Shown: piece by piece, positions 1 to 7,738 of the stretch
Position numbering within the stretch: position 1 is the first letter of the stretch
Layout: every line of letters starts with the position of its first letter
Source of the DNA: Flammeovirgaceae bacterium
GTDB taxonomy: Bacteria > Bacteroidota > Bacteroidia > Cytophagales > Cyclobacteriaceae
Reading direction: 5' to 3'
Length of the DNA: 64,000 bases
NCBI GenBank assembly: GCA_027487845.1
Contig: JAIYCV010000042.1
Coordinates: 496,001-560,000 of the forward strand
Made by a program: the position numbers and the translations under genes
Notes under the pieces: generated by a model
What the model was told of the DNA's origin: nothing
Seen by the model: the letters and a program-made list of their open reading frames with translations, nothing else
Databases searched by the model: none

Positions 1-2
1 TC

Positions 3-887
3 GCCATCGCGAGTCATCGCATACAAGCGGGGCAAGCCGATGTGATCATCGCTGGTGGCACCGAATCGATGTCGCTCGTTCCTACAATGGGTTTTAAAAC
101 CGCATTGAACTACACCATCGCCAAAGACAACCCAACTTATTACACCAGCATGGGGTTGACTGCCGAGGAAGTATCCAAACAATTTAAGATTTCGCGCCAG
201 GAGCAAGACCAGTTCTCGGTTGAATCGCACGCAAAAGCTGCTGCCGCCTGGGCTGCTGGCAAATTTACAAGCGAAGTTGTTCCCATCACCGTAAAAGAAG
301 TGTATGTAGATGAGAACATGAAAAAGAAAACGCGCGAATACGTTGTTGAAAAAGACGAAGGCATTCGCGCTGATACAACACTTGAAGGCTTATCAAAACT
401 CCGTCCTGCTTTTGCGGCTGGCGGAAGTGTAACGGCTGGTAACTCTTCACAAACTTCTGACGGTGCTGCTTTCGTTGCCGTAATGAGTGAGAAGATGGTA
501 AAACAATTGAACCTGACGCCCATCGCGCGCATGGTAAGTTATGCCACCGCTGGCGTTGATCCACGCATTATGGGCATCGGTCCGGTGGCAGCCGTTCCAA
601 AAGCGTTGAAGATAGCAGGCTTGAAATTACAAGACATTGACCTGATTGAATTGAACGAAGCCTTCGCAGCGCAATCACTGGCGGTAGTAAAAGAGTTGGG
701 CATCGATCGTGCTAAACTAAATGTAAATGGAGGTGCCATCGCGGTGGGTCATCCGCTTGGTTCGTCAGGCGCACGATTGTCGGTTCAGCTCTTCAACGAA
801 CTCCGCAGACAAAATAAAAAATATGGAATGGTAACTGCTTGTGTTGGCGGAGGGCAGGGAGTGGCTGGGATTTATGAGTTACTTTAG
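3..887 (+). CDS. Thiolase (acetyl-CoA C-acyltransferase), 5'-truncated by window edge
   Basis: This is the C-terminal 294 residues of a thiolase, the enzyme that cleaves 3-ketoacyl-CoA in the last step of beta-oxidation. The frame is open from base 3 (AIASHRIQAGQADVIIAGG), so the start and the nucleophilic Cys of the N-terminal half lie upstream of the window. The typical thiolase motifs are all visible: GGTESMS, NEAFAAQ, the catalytic-His motif GHPLGSSGAR, and the C-terminal Cys motif CVGGGQG just before the stop. An acyl-CoA dehydrogenase follows on the same strand, which supports a fatty-acid degradation role rather than a biosynthetic one. The exact chain-length class (FadA/FadI-like) cannot be told from this fragment. 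Confidence 0.95.
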   Translation, partial: AIASHRIQAGQADVIIAGGTESMSLVPTMGFKTALNYTIAKDNPTYYTSMGLTAEEVSKQFKISRQEQDQFSVESHAKAAAAWAAGKFTSEVVPITVKEVYVDENMKKKTREYVVEKDEGIRADTTLEGLSKLRPAFAAGGSVTAGNSSQTSDGAAFVAVMSEKMVKQLNLTPIARMVSYATAGVDPRIMGIGPVAAVPKALKIAGLKLQDIDLIELNEAFAAQSLAVVKELGIDRAKLNVNGGAIAVGHPLGSSGARLSVQLFNELRRQNKKYGMVTACVGGGQGVAGIYELL

Positions 888-897
888 TTAAGATGTT

Positions 898-921
898 AGA
901 TTTGAGATATGAGTATTGAGA
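898..921. repeat. Left arm of a 24-bp inverted repeat around the four-helix-bundle gene
   Basis: The 24 bases here (beginning AGATTTGAGATATG) are the exact reverse complement of 1316-1339. The arm starts 11 bases after the thiolase stop codon. Together the two arms enclose the small gene between them. Confidence 0.85.
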
Positions 922-940
922 AATACAAATTCACAACTCC

Positions 941-1294
941 ATACACAATTTAAAGGAACTCAAAACATGGCACAAAGCAATTGCCCTCGCTACTGAAGTG
1001 TACAATTTAACGACCGACTTTCCCAAGGAGGAAAAATATGGATTGACTTCTCAGATTCGAAGGGCAGCAGTTTCAGTTCCTTCTAATATTGCTGAAGGCG
1101 CTGGAAGAAATACGGATAAGGAATTTAATCACTTTCTCGGAATTTCAAATGGCTCAGCTTACGAATTGCAAACGCAACTGATCATTTCAAAAAATCTTAA
1201 TTTAATAGATGATCGCGTAGACTTAATACTTGACGAAGTTGACCAAATTCAAAAGATGATTTACTCATTACAAAATAAATTGACACAACACTAA
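941..1294 (+). CDS. Four-helix-bundle protein (23S rRNA intervening-sequence protein family)
   Basis: A small helical protein of the S23/Avd-like four-helix-bundle family. Members occur inside 23S rRNA intervening sequences, as accessory proteins of diversity-generating retroelements, and as scattered single genes in Bacteroidota; the function of the scattered copies is unknown. The family signature RRAAVSVPSNIAEGAGR is clear, with KEFNHFLGISNGSAYELQTQL after it. The frame is open back to a TGA at 917-919, and the conserved N-terminus (HNLKELKTWHKAIALATEVY) is in frame, but it contains no ATG, GTG or TTG until a GTG at 998, which would remove the first helix. The natural start is therefore probably ATA at 941 or ATT at 929. 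The gene may use a rare start or may have lost an ATG. It sits inside a 24-bp inverted repeat. Confidence 0.75.
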   Translation: MHNLKELKTWHKAIALATEVYNLTTDFPKEEKYGLTSQIRRAAVSVPSNIAEGAGRNTDKEFNHFLGISNGSAYELQTQLIISKNLNLIDDRVDLILDEVDQIQKMIYSLQNKLTQH

Positions 1295-1315
1295 TCTCAT
1301 ATCTAAATACTCACA

Positions 1316-1339
1316 TCTCAATACTCATATCTCAAATCT
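1316..1339. repeat. Right arm of the inverted repeat, ending 1 base before the acyl-CoA dehydrogenase start
   Basis: Exact reverse complement of 898-921. It is preceded by a degenerate partial copy (CTCATATCTAAATACTCACA, 1296-1315). The arm ends at 1339 and the dehydrogenase ATG begins at 1341, so the translation-initiation region of the downstream gene is made entirely of repeat sequence. Confidence 0.85.
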
Positions 1340-1340
1340 T

Positions 1341-3140
1341 ATGACAACAACAGAAACTAGAAAAGCAATTAAAGGCGGAGAATTTCTCATCCGCGAAACG
1401 CAGGCACATGAAATCTTCATACCCGAGGAATTCAATGAAGAGCAGCGAATGATCGCGCAAACGTGTAAAGATTTTCTAAAGCAAGAGGTATATCCCCGCT
1501 TAAATGAAATCGATTCGCAAAAAGATCCTAATCTAATGCCATCATTGCTCGATAAGGCAGGTGAGCTGGGGTTATTGGGTACATCTGTTCCGCAAGAGCT
1601 GGGCGGGTTCGGGATGGACTTCAATACTACCATGTTGGTGGCAGAAACCCTTGGTGCGGGTTACTCATTTGCGGTGGCTATCTCTGCCCACACGGGCATT
1701 GGCACATTGCCAATTTTGTATTATGGCAACGATGCACAAAAGAAAAAGTATATTCCCAATTTGGCCAGTGGCAAATGGAAAGCTGCCTACTGTTTAACGG
1801 AACCGGACTCTGGCAGCGATGCCAACTCTGGTAAAACAAAAGCCGTGCTCAGTGCTGATGGAAAGCACTATGTAATAAACGGACAAAAAATGTGGATCAC
1901 CAATGGTGGTTTCGCAGATGTTTTTATCGTGTTTGCAAAAATCGATAACGACAAAAACCTAAGTGCTTTTATCGTAGAGAAAACCTTTGGCGGCATTACC
2001 ATGAACGAAGAGGAACACAAGATGGGCATCAAAGGCTCGTCTACCCGCCAGATTTTCTTTAACGACTGCAAAGTGCCAGTTGAAAATTTATTGAGCGAGC
2101 GCGAAAACGGGTTTAAAATCGCGGTTAACATATTAAACATTGGCCGCATTAAATTGGGTGTTGCCGCACTTGGCGGAAGCAAAGGCACGCTATCGCAAGC
2201 AATAAAATACGCGAAAGAGCGTAAGCAGTTTGGTGTTGCTATTTCCACGTTCGGTGCCATCAAGCACAAGATAGCAGAAGTAGTGACCAAAATTTTTGCT
2301 TCCGAGTCGGCACAGTATCGCGCTTCCCAAAACATCGATGACGCCTACAACGCATTTGTTGCGGGAGGCATGGATTCCGGTCAGGCAAGATTGAAAGCAT
2401 TGGAAGAATTTGCCATTGAGTGCGCCATTTTAAAAGTACACGGAAGTGAAGTGTTGGATTTTTCTGTAGATGAAGGTGTGCAGATTTATGGTGGCATGGG
2501 CTTCTCGGCCGATGGGCCGATGGATCGCGCTTATCGCGATGCACGTATCAACCGCATTTTTGAAGGAACAAACGAAATCAACCGACTGCTTACCATCGAC
2601 ATGTTGTTGAAACGGGGAATGAAAGGCACGTTAGATTTGATGACGCCAGCCATGGCTGTTCAAAAAGAATTGATGGCCATTCCTGATTTTGGAACGAGTG
2701 ACGACACCGCAATTTTTGCGAAAGAGAAAAAGGCATTAGCGAATTTGAAGAAAGCAGGCCTGATGGTTTCGGGTGCCGCCATTCAAAAATTTATGATGAA
2801 GCTATCCGAAGAGCAGGAGATATTGATGAACTTGGCAGATATGCTTATTGAAGGCTATGTGGCAGAGTCTGTGATTTTGCGCGTAGAAAAATTGATTGGC
2901 ATGCGTGGAGAGAAAGCCTGCGAGGTGGAAATTGCTATGGCCATGATTTATCTGCACTATGCTATTGAAAAAGCAGCCGGGGCGGGCAAGCAGGCCATTT
3001 ATGCTTTTGCCGAAGGAGATGAGCTTCGCTTTATGATGCTCGGTCTGAAACGCTTCACCAAAATCGATCCGTTCAATCTAAAAGAAGCAAGGCGCAAAGT
3101 GGCGAACCACGCCATTGGCAAAGGAGAATATCCTTTTTAG
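1341..3140 (+). CDS. Acyl-CoA dehydrogenase, long C-terminally extended type
   Basis: Flavoprotein catalysing the first, alpha-beta dehydrogenation step of fatty-acid beta-oxidation. The 599 residues are longer than the ~380 of a standard acyl-CoA dehydrogenase and match the VLCAD-like class with an extra C-terminal helical domain. The signatures are visible: CLTEPDSGSDAN near residue 155, QKMWITNGG near 183, RKQFGVAISTFGAIKHKIAE near 290, QIYGGMGFSADGPMDRAYRDAR near 380 and RIFEGTNEINR near 408. It lies on the same strand as the thiolase and probably once formed a continuous operon with it. The ATG at 1341 directly abuts the inverted repeat. A strong hairpin terminator follows. Confidence 0.93.
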   Translation: MTTTETRKAIKGGEFLIRETQAHEIFIPEEFNEEQRMIAQTCKDFLKQEVYPRLNEIDSQKDPNLMPSLLDKAGELGLLGTSVPQELGGFGMDFNTTMLVAETLGAGYSFAVAISAHTGIGTLPILYYGNDAQKKKYIPNLASGKWKAAYCLTEPDSGSDANSGKTKAVLSADGKHYVINGQKMWITNGGFADVFIVFAKIDNDKNLSAFIVEKTFGGITMNEEEHKMGIKGSSTRQIFFNDCKVPVENLLSERENGFKIAVNILNIGRIKLGVAALGGSKGTLSQAIKYAKERKQFGVAISTFGAIKHKIAEVVTKIFASESAQYRASQNIDDAYNAFVAGGMDSGQARLKALEEFAIECAILKVHGSEVLDFSVDEGVQIYGGMGFSADGPMDRAYRDARINRIFEGTNEINRLLTIDMLLKRGMKGTLDLMTPAMAVQKELMAIPDFGTSDDTAIFAKEKKALANLKKAGLMVSGAAIQKFMMKLSEEQEILMNLADMLIEGYVAESVILRVEKLIGMRGEKACEVEIAMAMIYLHYAIEKAAGAGKQAIYAFAEGDELRFMMLGLKRFTKIDPFNLKEARRKVANHAIGKGEYPF

Positions 3141-3167
3141 ACCTAAGACGTAAGTAGCAAGACGTAA

Positions 3168-3201
3168 GAAAGCCCGGGAGAAATTCCGGGCTTTTTTTTT
3201 T
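3168..3201 (+). terminator. Rho-independent terminator after the acyl-CoA dehydrogenase
   Basis: The stem AAGCCCGG (3170-3177) pairs with CCGGGCTT (3186-3193) around an 8-base loop, and a run of T follows to 3200. It ends the beta-oxidation transcript. A REP element begins five bases later. Confidence 0.85.
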
Positions 3202-3205
3202 CCTA

Positions 3206-3239
3206 AGGCGTCAAGACACCTCAAAGGTGTCAGACGCCT
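3206..3239. repeat. REP palindrome, copy 1
   Basis: A 34-base imperfect palindrome: outer stem AGGCGTC/GACGCCT, inner stem GACACCT/AGGTGTC, loop CAA, with a small internal bulge. Identical copies lie at 5851 and 6043, and an inverted copy at 6712. This copy sits between the terminator and the 3' end of the KAP NTPase gene. Confidence 0.85.
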
Positions 3240-3247
3240 GAAAGAAC

Positions 3248-5425
3248 TTACTTTTTAAAATGTTCAAACTCAAAAGGAATGTAGGTTCCGAAACCAGCGT
3301 CTTTACATTTATTATAGAATACTAAAAACTCTGTCACATAATCGATATTCTGCGAATTAAAGGTAATTAGGAACTGATAAAACTCTTCCCAAGAGCCAAA
3401 AATCTTCACAACAATATCCCAAACAGCAAAATGTTGGTTTTCGGAATATTCTGGATCACGTTGGTTTAGTAAAATCAAACTATTAAGAAATCCATGAAGA
3501 TTTTTCTCCGATATAAAAGAAATTATGGCATCACTTGAACCAGTTACCATGCTACTCTGTGGTATGTAATTTCTTGAAGAATCCTTTATAAAAATCTTTA
3601 CCTCACAGTTCTGGTAGAGAAACCAAGCGTTACGATCTACTTGATCAACGCTTTTTAGGTAATCCCTTAAATAGCCAAGTAAAATTTCAGTCAATTGTGT
3701 TTTGGCAATGATGTATTCATCATCAACCATGATAGCGAGCATTCCTCTTATCGCTTCAGCTTCATTTAAAAAAGGGGGCTTAGCTTCTTTAAATTTATTA
3801 ACTATGAATGTGTTGGCTTCTTCTTGATTACCCTCATACAGCCTGTCTAAACTATGATATGAATTACTCAATTTATATGCAAGATAGGGCGCGTCATAGC
3901 CGACCGAATTGCTACTCCAGCTTTTAGAAACTACTTCCTGTTGCGCTAGGAAAAAGATGCCGTTAATTATTCTTTCAAAATCAACTTTACTGTCAAATTT
4001 TTGAATTTGCTTTAGTCTCCTAGTCAAAGCCGCATGTAAATCGCCTTTTACAGATTTTTCGATAAACGAATTGAAGGTTTCTTGATCTCCTTTTCTTGCA
4101 GTTTCAAACTCGGCTTCTGATAAATGGTTTGGTAATAAACGGTAAGCAAAGTATTTAAAAAAGTTTGAAGGATACTTTATTGCTAGCCTGTTTTCTTCGG
4201 CAAACTGCTTGTCAGAAAACAATAGCCGAAGCAAGCTCTCAATCTTTTCTATTTGATTTTTCTTGATAGAAAGGCCAGAACAGTTGTTTTTTATGTGCTT
4301 GAAAATAACAATATCACTAGGACTTACAGTTTTCAAAATAAATGCTTGATTTATATCTAGCCCATCAGTTTGGTGAAGAAAAGTATCGTGCATTCTGCCC
4401 AATAACTCATAAACAGAAGGATACTTCACTCTTAGAATTTCTAGATAAAAGAGGTCGTGAAGACTAACTTCATTTTTTAGCAAGTCAAAATGAAAGACCA
4501 ATGAGTTTATTAATCTAGTCACATCTCTTATTGTTGCAATATGCCCCGCGTAATGGGGTGGTCTAAAAAATATTTGATCCCAAATGACCTTCTTTATTTC
4601 CTCATGGGATTCCGGTTCAATTAAACTCCTTAGTTTGCCATACATTAATTCTTGGAGAGAACTAATTCCGAAATAAGGTAGAGTTATTTCAATTTGAAAT
4701 ATTTTTTCAAGAAAGGATTCACTATTCTGTTTGTTTAGTTTCCGAATGGCTTCAATCAAATAATTTCTATCATAACTCACAATGAAAATCACGTTGGGAA
4801 AATTTGCTGTGCTTCTAATAAGTTTAATTACTTCGATAAGTTCCTTTTTATCTAGTCGATCCAGCTCATCTATACAAATAACAATTCGCTTAGGAATTTT
4901 AGGAATAGCTTTTTCAATGTTAGTGCGCTGTTCAAATATTGATTTACTTTTTAGATCATTTGAAATAGGGCTAAGAAGACTTGAAATTATAGGATCGTAA
5001 GATTTTATTAGTGTCTCAGAATAATTCAATAACAGTGTTGAAATGTCTGAGTGATACTTTGATAAGCTAGATGTCAAAGTGGTAAAAAAATCTTTTATTA
5101 TAGCTTTAGGTGAATGGCTATCCCAAGCGTTAAAGTCGATTTTAATAAATTTTGAATCGTCTAAGATAGATTTTACTAAGTTAATAAATGAAGTCTTTCC
5201 TGTTCCCCATTCACCAGTTATTCCAACTGCAAAAGAATTTTTGAAAGAACTTTGGTTTAATTTTAGGGCAAGTTCGGATGCATACAAAGCATAATTTAAT
5301 TTGTCATCCGATGCATCATTGATCGGATTATCCTCGACAAATCCTAGGCTTCTTTGAGGCGGCAAAGGGTTCAAAAATGCCGACCTTAGAATCAAGGCTG
5401 CATTTACCAAACCTATTATTGGCAA
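3248..5425 (-). CDS. KAP-family P-loop NTPase
   Basis: A predicted NTPase of the KAP (Kidins220/ARMS-PifA) family, a STAND-like group; bacterial members include plasmid PifA, which blocks phage growth. Walker A is GEWGTGKTS at about 71-79 and Walker B IVICIDELDR at about 181-190. A long helical region with no recognised domain fills the C-terminal half. The only start available in this frame is TTG at 5425. The frame stays open upstream to a stop at 5558-5560 without any ATG or GTG, and encodes a plausible continuation (PRQPWEFLSLEFIKSIKYLD). This suggests that the upstream membrane ORF 5431-5781 is the missing N-terminus, separated by a one-base frameshift. REP palindromes lie on both sides of the gene. 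Coding density is AT-rich compared with the beta-oxidation genes. Confidence 0.8.
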   Translation of the reverse strand: MPIIGLVNAALILRSAFLNPLPPQRSLGFVEDNPINDASDDKLNYALYASELALKLNQSSFKNSFAVGITGEWGTGKTSFINLVKSILDDSKFIKIDFNAWDSHSPKAIIKDFFTTLTSSLSKYHSDISTLLLNYSETLIKSYDPIISSLLSPISNDLKSKSIFEQRTNIEKAIPKIPKRIVICIDELDRLDKKELIEVIKLIRSTANFPNVIFIVSYDRNYLIEAIRKLNKQNSESFLEKIFQIEITLPYFGISSLQELMYGKLRSLIEPESHEEIKKVIWDQIFFRPPHYAGHIATIRDVTRLINSLVFHFDLLKNEVSLHDLFYLEILRVKYPSVYELLGRMHDTFLHQTDGLDINQAFILKTVSPSDIVIFKHIKNNCSGLSIKKNQIEKIESLLRLLFSDKQFAEENRLAIKYPSNFFKYFAYRLLPNHLSEAEFETARKGDQETFNSFIEKSVKGDLHAALTRRLKQIQKFDSKVDFERIINGIFFLAQQEVVSKSWSSNSVGYDAPYLAYKLSNSYHSLDRLYEGNQEEANTFIVNKFKEAKPPFLNEAEAIRGMLAIMVDDEYIIAKTQLTEILLGYLRDYLKSVDQVDRNAWFLYQNCEVKIFIKDSSRNYIPQSSMVTGSSDAIISFISEKNLHGFLNSLILLNQRDPEYSENQHFAVWDIVVKIFGSWEEFYQFLITFNSQNIDYVTEFLVFYNKCKDAGFGTYIPFEFEHFKK

Positions 5426-5430
5426 AACGT

Positions 5431-5781
5431 CTAGGTACTTGATACTTTTAATGAACTCCAGCGACAGAAATTCCCATGGCTGTCTTGGGTTCGATACCAG
5501 CCGAATATGAATAACACAATTAACCAGTATCCAAAAGTATTTAATGAAAAATAGATTCTACGCTTGCCTTTATCATAACTATGAAATAGGAAAATGATAA
5601 GGACGCCAAAAAAGATTAAATCTAAATACCATGAGGCTTTTACGGTTGATAATAATGGAACTACAAAAGCAGTATTTAAAATGCGCTCAATTGGTAAATG
5701 AAATAATAGAAATAGGATAAATATGGCACAAGGAAAGAGGACCATGCGCTTCTTCGATAAATCTAGAATATCGAGTTTCAT
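5431..5781 (-). CDS. Membrane ORF, probable frameshifted N-terminus of the KAP NTPase
   Basis: A 116-residue ORF with about three hydrophobic segments: MVLFPCAIFILFLLFHLP (13-30), LDLIFFGVLIIFLF (53-66) and GYWLIVLFIFGWY (84-96). KAP NTPases are usually membrane-anchored by such segments. The ORF ends only 5 bases before the first possible start of the KAP ORF, and the two frames are both open over 5434-5557. The KAP frame has no ATG or GTG there. One gene broken by a one-base indel (or a sequencing error) is the simplest reading. Two separate overlapping genes remain possible. Confidence 0.55.
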   Translation of the reverse strand: MKLDILDLSKKRMVLFPCAIFILFLLFHLPIERILNTAFVVPLLSTVKASWYLDLIFFGVLIIFLFHSYDKGKRRIYFSLNTFGYWLIVLFIFGWYRTQDSHGNFCRWSSLKVSST

Positions 5782-5850
5782 GAATACATTAATGAGTTAG
5801 TATAAAGTTAAGCAAATTAGGTGTTTTCAAATGCTAAAAGTTTCTTTTCG

Positions 5851-5884
5851 AGGCGTCAAGACACCTCAAAGGTGTCAGACGCCT
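5851..5884. repeat. REP palindrome, copy 2
   Basis: Identical to copy 1 (3206-3239) and in the same orientation. It starts the first of two tandem units, each made of REP plus about 155 bp of transposase leader and 5' coding sequence. Confidence 0.85.
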
Positions 5885-5937
5885 AACTTCGCAACCAACT
5901 TGCTTTACCATTTTAAAACCTTCTTTATCTTCGAATT

Positions 5938-6040
5938 ATGCATTTCACGGAGGCTAGTCTTTATCATATCTATAATCGTGGCAACGATAACAAACTGTCT
6001 TTTTTCGAGACCGTAATTATCATTTCTTCTTGCAAATTTT
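5938..6040 (+). pseudogene. Truncated, frameshifted 5' fragment of the REP-associated transposase
   Basis: Begins with an ATG and closely matches the first ~34 codons of the intact transposase at 6131 (YHIYNRGND is conserved), including about 50 bp of leader upstream. One base is missing compared with the intact gene (GATAACAAAC instead of GACAAGCAAAC), which shifts the frame, and the homology stops at the next REP element. It is therefore a dead 5' fragment trapped between REP copies 2 and 3. Confidence 0.85.
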
Positions 6041-6042
6041 CA

Positions 6043-6076
6043 AGGCGTCAAGACACCTCAAAGGTGTCAGACGCCT
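6043..6076. repeat. REP palindrome, copy 3
   Basis: Identical to copies 1 and 2. It is followed by the same ~50-bp leader (ACTTCGCAAC...) that follows copy 2, and then by the intact transposase gene. Confidence 0.85.
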
Positions 6077-6118
6077 AACTTCGCAACTAACTAGCCTTTC
6101 CATTATTGAAACCTTCTT

Positions 6119-6126
6119 TATATTTG
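6119..6126 (+). promoter_or_regulatory. Putative Bacteroidota -7 box of the transposase
   Basis: TATATTTG matches the Bacteroidota TAnnTTTG element at all fixed positions. A weak -33 candidate (TTTC, 6097-6100) lies 18 bases upstream. The box is only 4 bases before the ATG, which would give a leaderless or nearly leaderless mRNA. The truncated copy has TATCTTCG at the matching place, one mismatch away. Confidence 0.4.
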
Positions 6127-6130
6127 AACT

Positions 6131-6706
6131 ATGCAGTTCACGGAGGGCAGTTTCTATCATATCTATAATCGTGGCAACGACAAGCAAACCGTCTTTTTTC
6201 AAGACCGCAATTATCATTTCTTTTTGCAAAAGGTGGAGAAGTATATAGTGCCTAATGCTGATTTGTTAGCTTGGTGCCTAATGCCAAATCATTTTCACTT
6301 TCTTGTAAAAGCCAATACTGCCTCCACAAAAATTATCAAGGAAAAACCAATACCAATAAACGCGCTTACAGAGGGCATTCGTTTACTATTAAGTTCTTAT
6401 GCGAAGGCCATTCAAAAGCAAGAATCAATGACTGGCAATCTTTTCCAGCAAAAAACTAAGTTTAAATGTGTGGATGGATACCTATCCACTGCTTTCCACT
6501 ATATCCACCAAAATCCATTAAAGTCAAATCTTGTTGATCGGCTTGATGATTGGAGGTGGTCTTCGTTACCAGATTATCTTGGAAATGGGGCAACTCAATT
6601 GTGCAAAAGAGAAGCAGCGTATCAATATGTAGAAATCAACTGGGAAAGATTACTTGAAGAATCTTATTTGGTGATTTCTCAAGATATGCATTCCAAGATT
6701 TTATAG
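6131..6706 (+). CDS. REP-associated tyrosine transposase (RAYT), IS200-like Y1 family
   Basis: A 191-residue single-strand DNA transposase of the Y1/HUH family, the type that mobilises REP palindromes. It has YHIYNRGNDKQTVF at 9-22, the metal-binding HUH-type motif in MPNHFHFLVK (His54 and His56), and the probable catalytic tyrosine in YIHQNPLKSNLV (Tyr124). REP copy 3 lies 54 bases before the start and an inverted REP (copy 4) 5 bases after the stop, the usual arrangement for a gene acting on its own flanking palindromes. The ORF is intact, so it may be active. Confidence 0.93.
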   Translation: MQFTEGSFYHIYNRGNDKQTVFFQDRNYHFFLQKVEKYIVPNADLLAWCLMPNHFHFLVKANTASTKIIKEKPIPINALTEGIRLLLSSYAKAIQKQESMTGNLFQQKTKFKCVDGYLSTAFHYIHQNPLKSNLVDRLDDWRWSSLPDYLGNGATQLCKREAAYQYVEINWERLLEESYLVISQDMHSKIL

Positions 6707-6711
6707 TTGTA

Positions 6712-6745
6712 AGGCGTCTGACACCTTGGAGGTGTCTTGACGCCT
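6712..6745. repeat. REP palindrome, copy 4, inverted
   Basis: Same 34-base palindrome in the opposite orientation with one base change in the loop (CCAA instead of CAAA when read on the minus strand). With copy 3 it brackets the transposase gene head to tail, like a BIME. Confidence 0.85.
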
Positions 6746-6791
6746 GTCAAAATGTTTAAGAAAAGTGAAGAATTTCTTTCGGGTTTTTTAT

Positions 6792-7738
6792 TTAATTAAT
6801 GTTGATATTATTTTCTTTCAAAATTTCATTGAATCGTTTTTCGTTGCCAGATTCTTTCATTTTACCATAAATAAAATTGATCATCTGTTCGGCATCGGTT
6901 CTATACGATGATTTCATTTCAAGATAAAGTCGATAGGCAATACACATGTTGGATAAACCTTTTTCATAATCGCCTAAAAAGACAGCGTACAAGCGGCCTT
7001 TTCCGTAATATACTTCTGGGTTCTTCTTATCCAAAGTCGCTAATTCCCCATAAGCCGTTACTGCGTTCTCATACTCTTTTTTAAACTCATAAACTGTAGC
7101 AAGGTTTTGCTTGGCATTAAACCGCTGGGATCAATTTGTATTGATGTTTTATAGGCTTTAATTGCCTTCTCATATTCTCCGGACTTTCGGTAAGCTAAAC
7201 CTAGGTTGTCCCAACAAAAGGAAAAAATACTATCAATCTTTAGAGATTGTTTAAAGTAATCAATTGCTTTGCTAAAATCTTGTGCTGTTAACGCATCTAT
7301 TCCTTTCGAGTACAAATTCATGGCTTCTATATTATTTGACATAGAAACATTCGTTTGCTCATCATCCGCTGCTATCTTTTCTTTGATAGATTTACAATTC
7401 TTCATCAAAGACCTCTCAATTTCAAAATAATTGTTTTTATATGATTGAGAGTTTCGGTTGGTATCGAGCGTTACATTGACATCGACTTTTTTTCTCCTTT
7501 TTCCCTTATTAACAGGTATTAAATCTAATAACTGACTCCCCATTTGATAAGCCAATACTTGTTTATCTATACAAGCGCTAATTTCGTTGGCAATCGTTTT
7601 CCTGTTTTTGTTATAGACTCTTATTGAATCGATACACTTGCAGGCATTATCTGAAAATTCTGTCAAAAGCTGTTCTTTAGATTGACCATAAGAGCCGATC
7701 ACAGTAACAAATAAGATCCCGTGTAATAAAAACTTCAT
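6792..7738 (-). pseudogene. Secreted TPR-repeat protein broken by a frameshift
   Basis: Two ORFs form one gene. The upstream piece (7738 to 7058) has a signal peptide (MKFLLHGILFVTVIGSYGQS), a Cys-containing N-terminal region and TPR units such as AIDYFKQSLKIDS and LAYRKSGEYEKAIKAYKTSIQIDP. The downstream piece (7034 to 6792) continues with YYGKGRLYAVFLGDYEKGL. Between them the other frame reads NAKQNLATVYEFKKEYENAV, a proper TPR continuation that joins directly to the second piece. The break is near 7118-7122, where GGTTTAAT would be restored by one extra T. Intact, the protein would be about 315 residues. The function is unknown; TPR repeats mediate protein contacts. A sequencing error at the short T run is the alternative. 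Confidence 0.8.

Noticed and set aside
5480-5510. tRNA T-arm-like GGTTCGATACC
   Set aside because: No acceptor stem, anticodon stem or D arm could be built around it. It lies inside the KAP/membrane ORF region.
5431-5557. Programmed -1 frameshift in the KAP gene
   Set aside because: I found no X XXY YYZ slippery heptamer in the correct frame in the overlap. A mutation or sequencing error is simpler.
3206-6745. CRISPR array
   Set aside because: The repeat occurs four times only, in two orientations, with spacings of about 190 to 2600 bases, and it is a palindrome next to a RAYT gene. This is a REP family.
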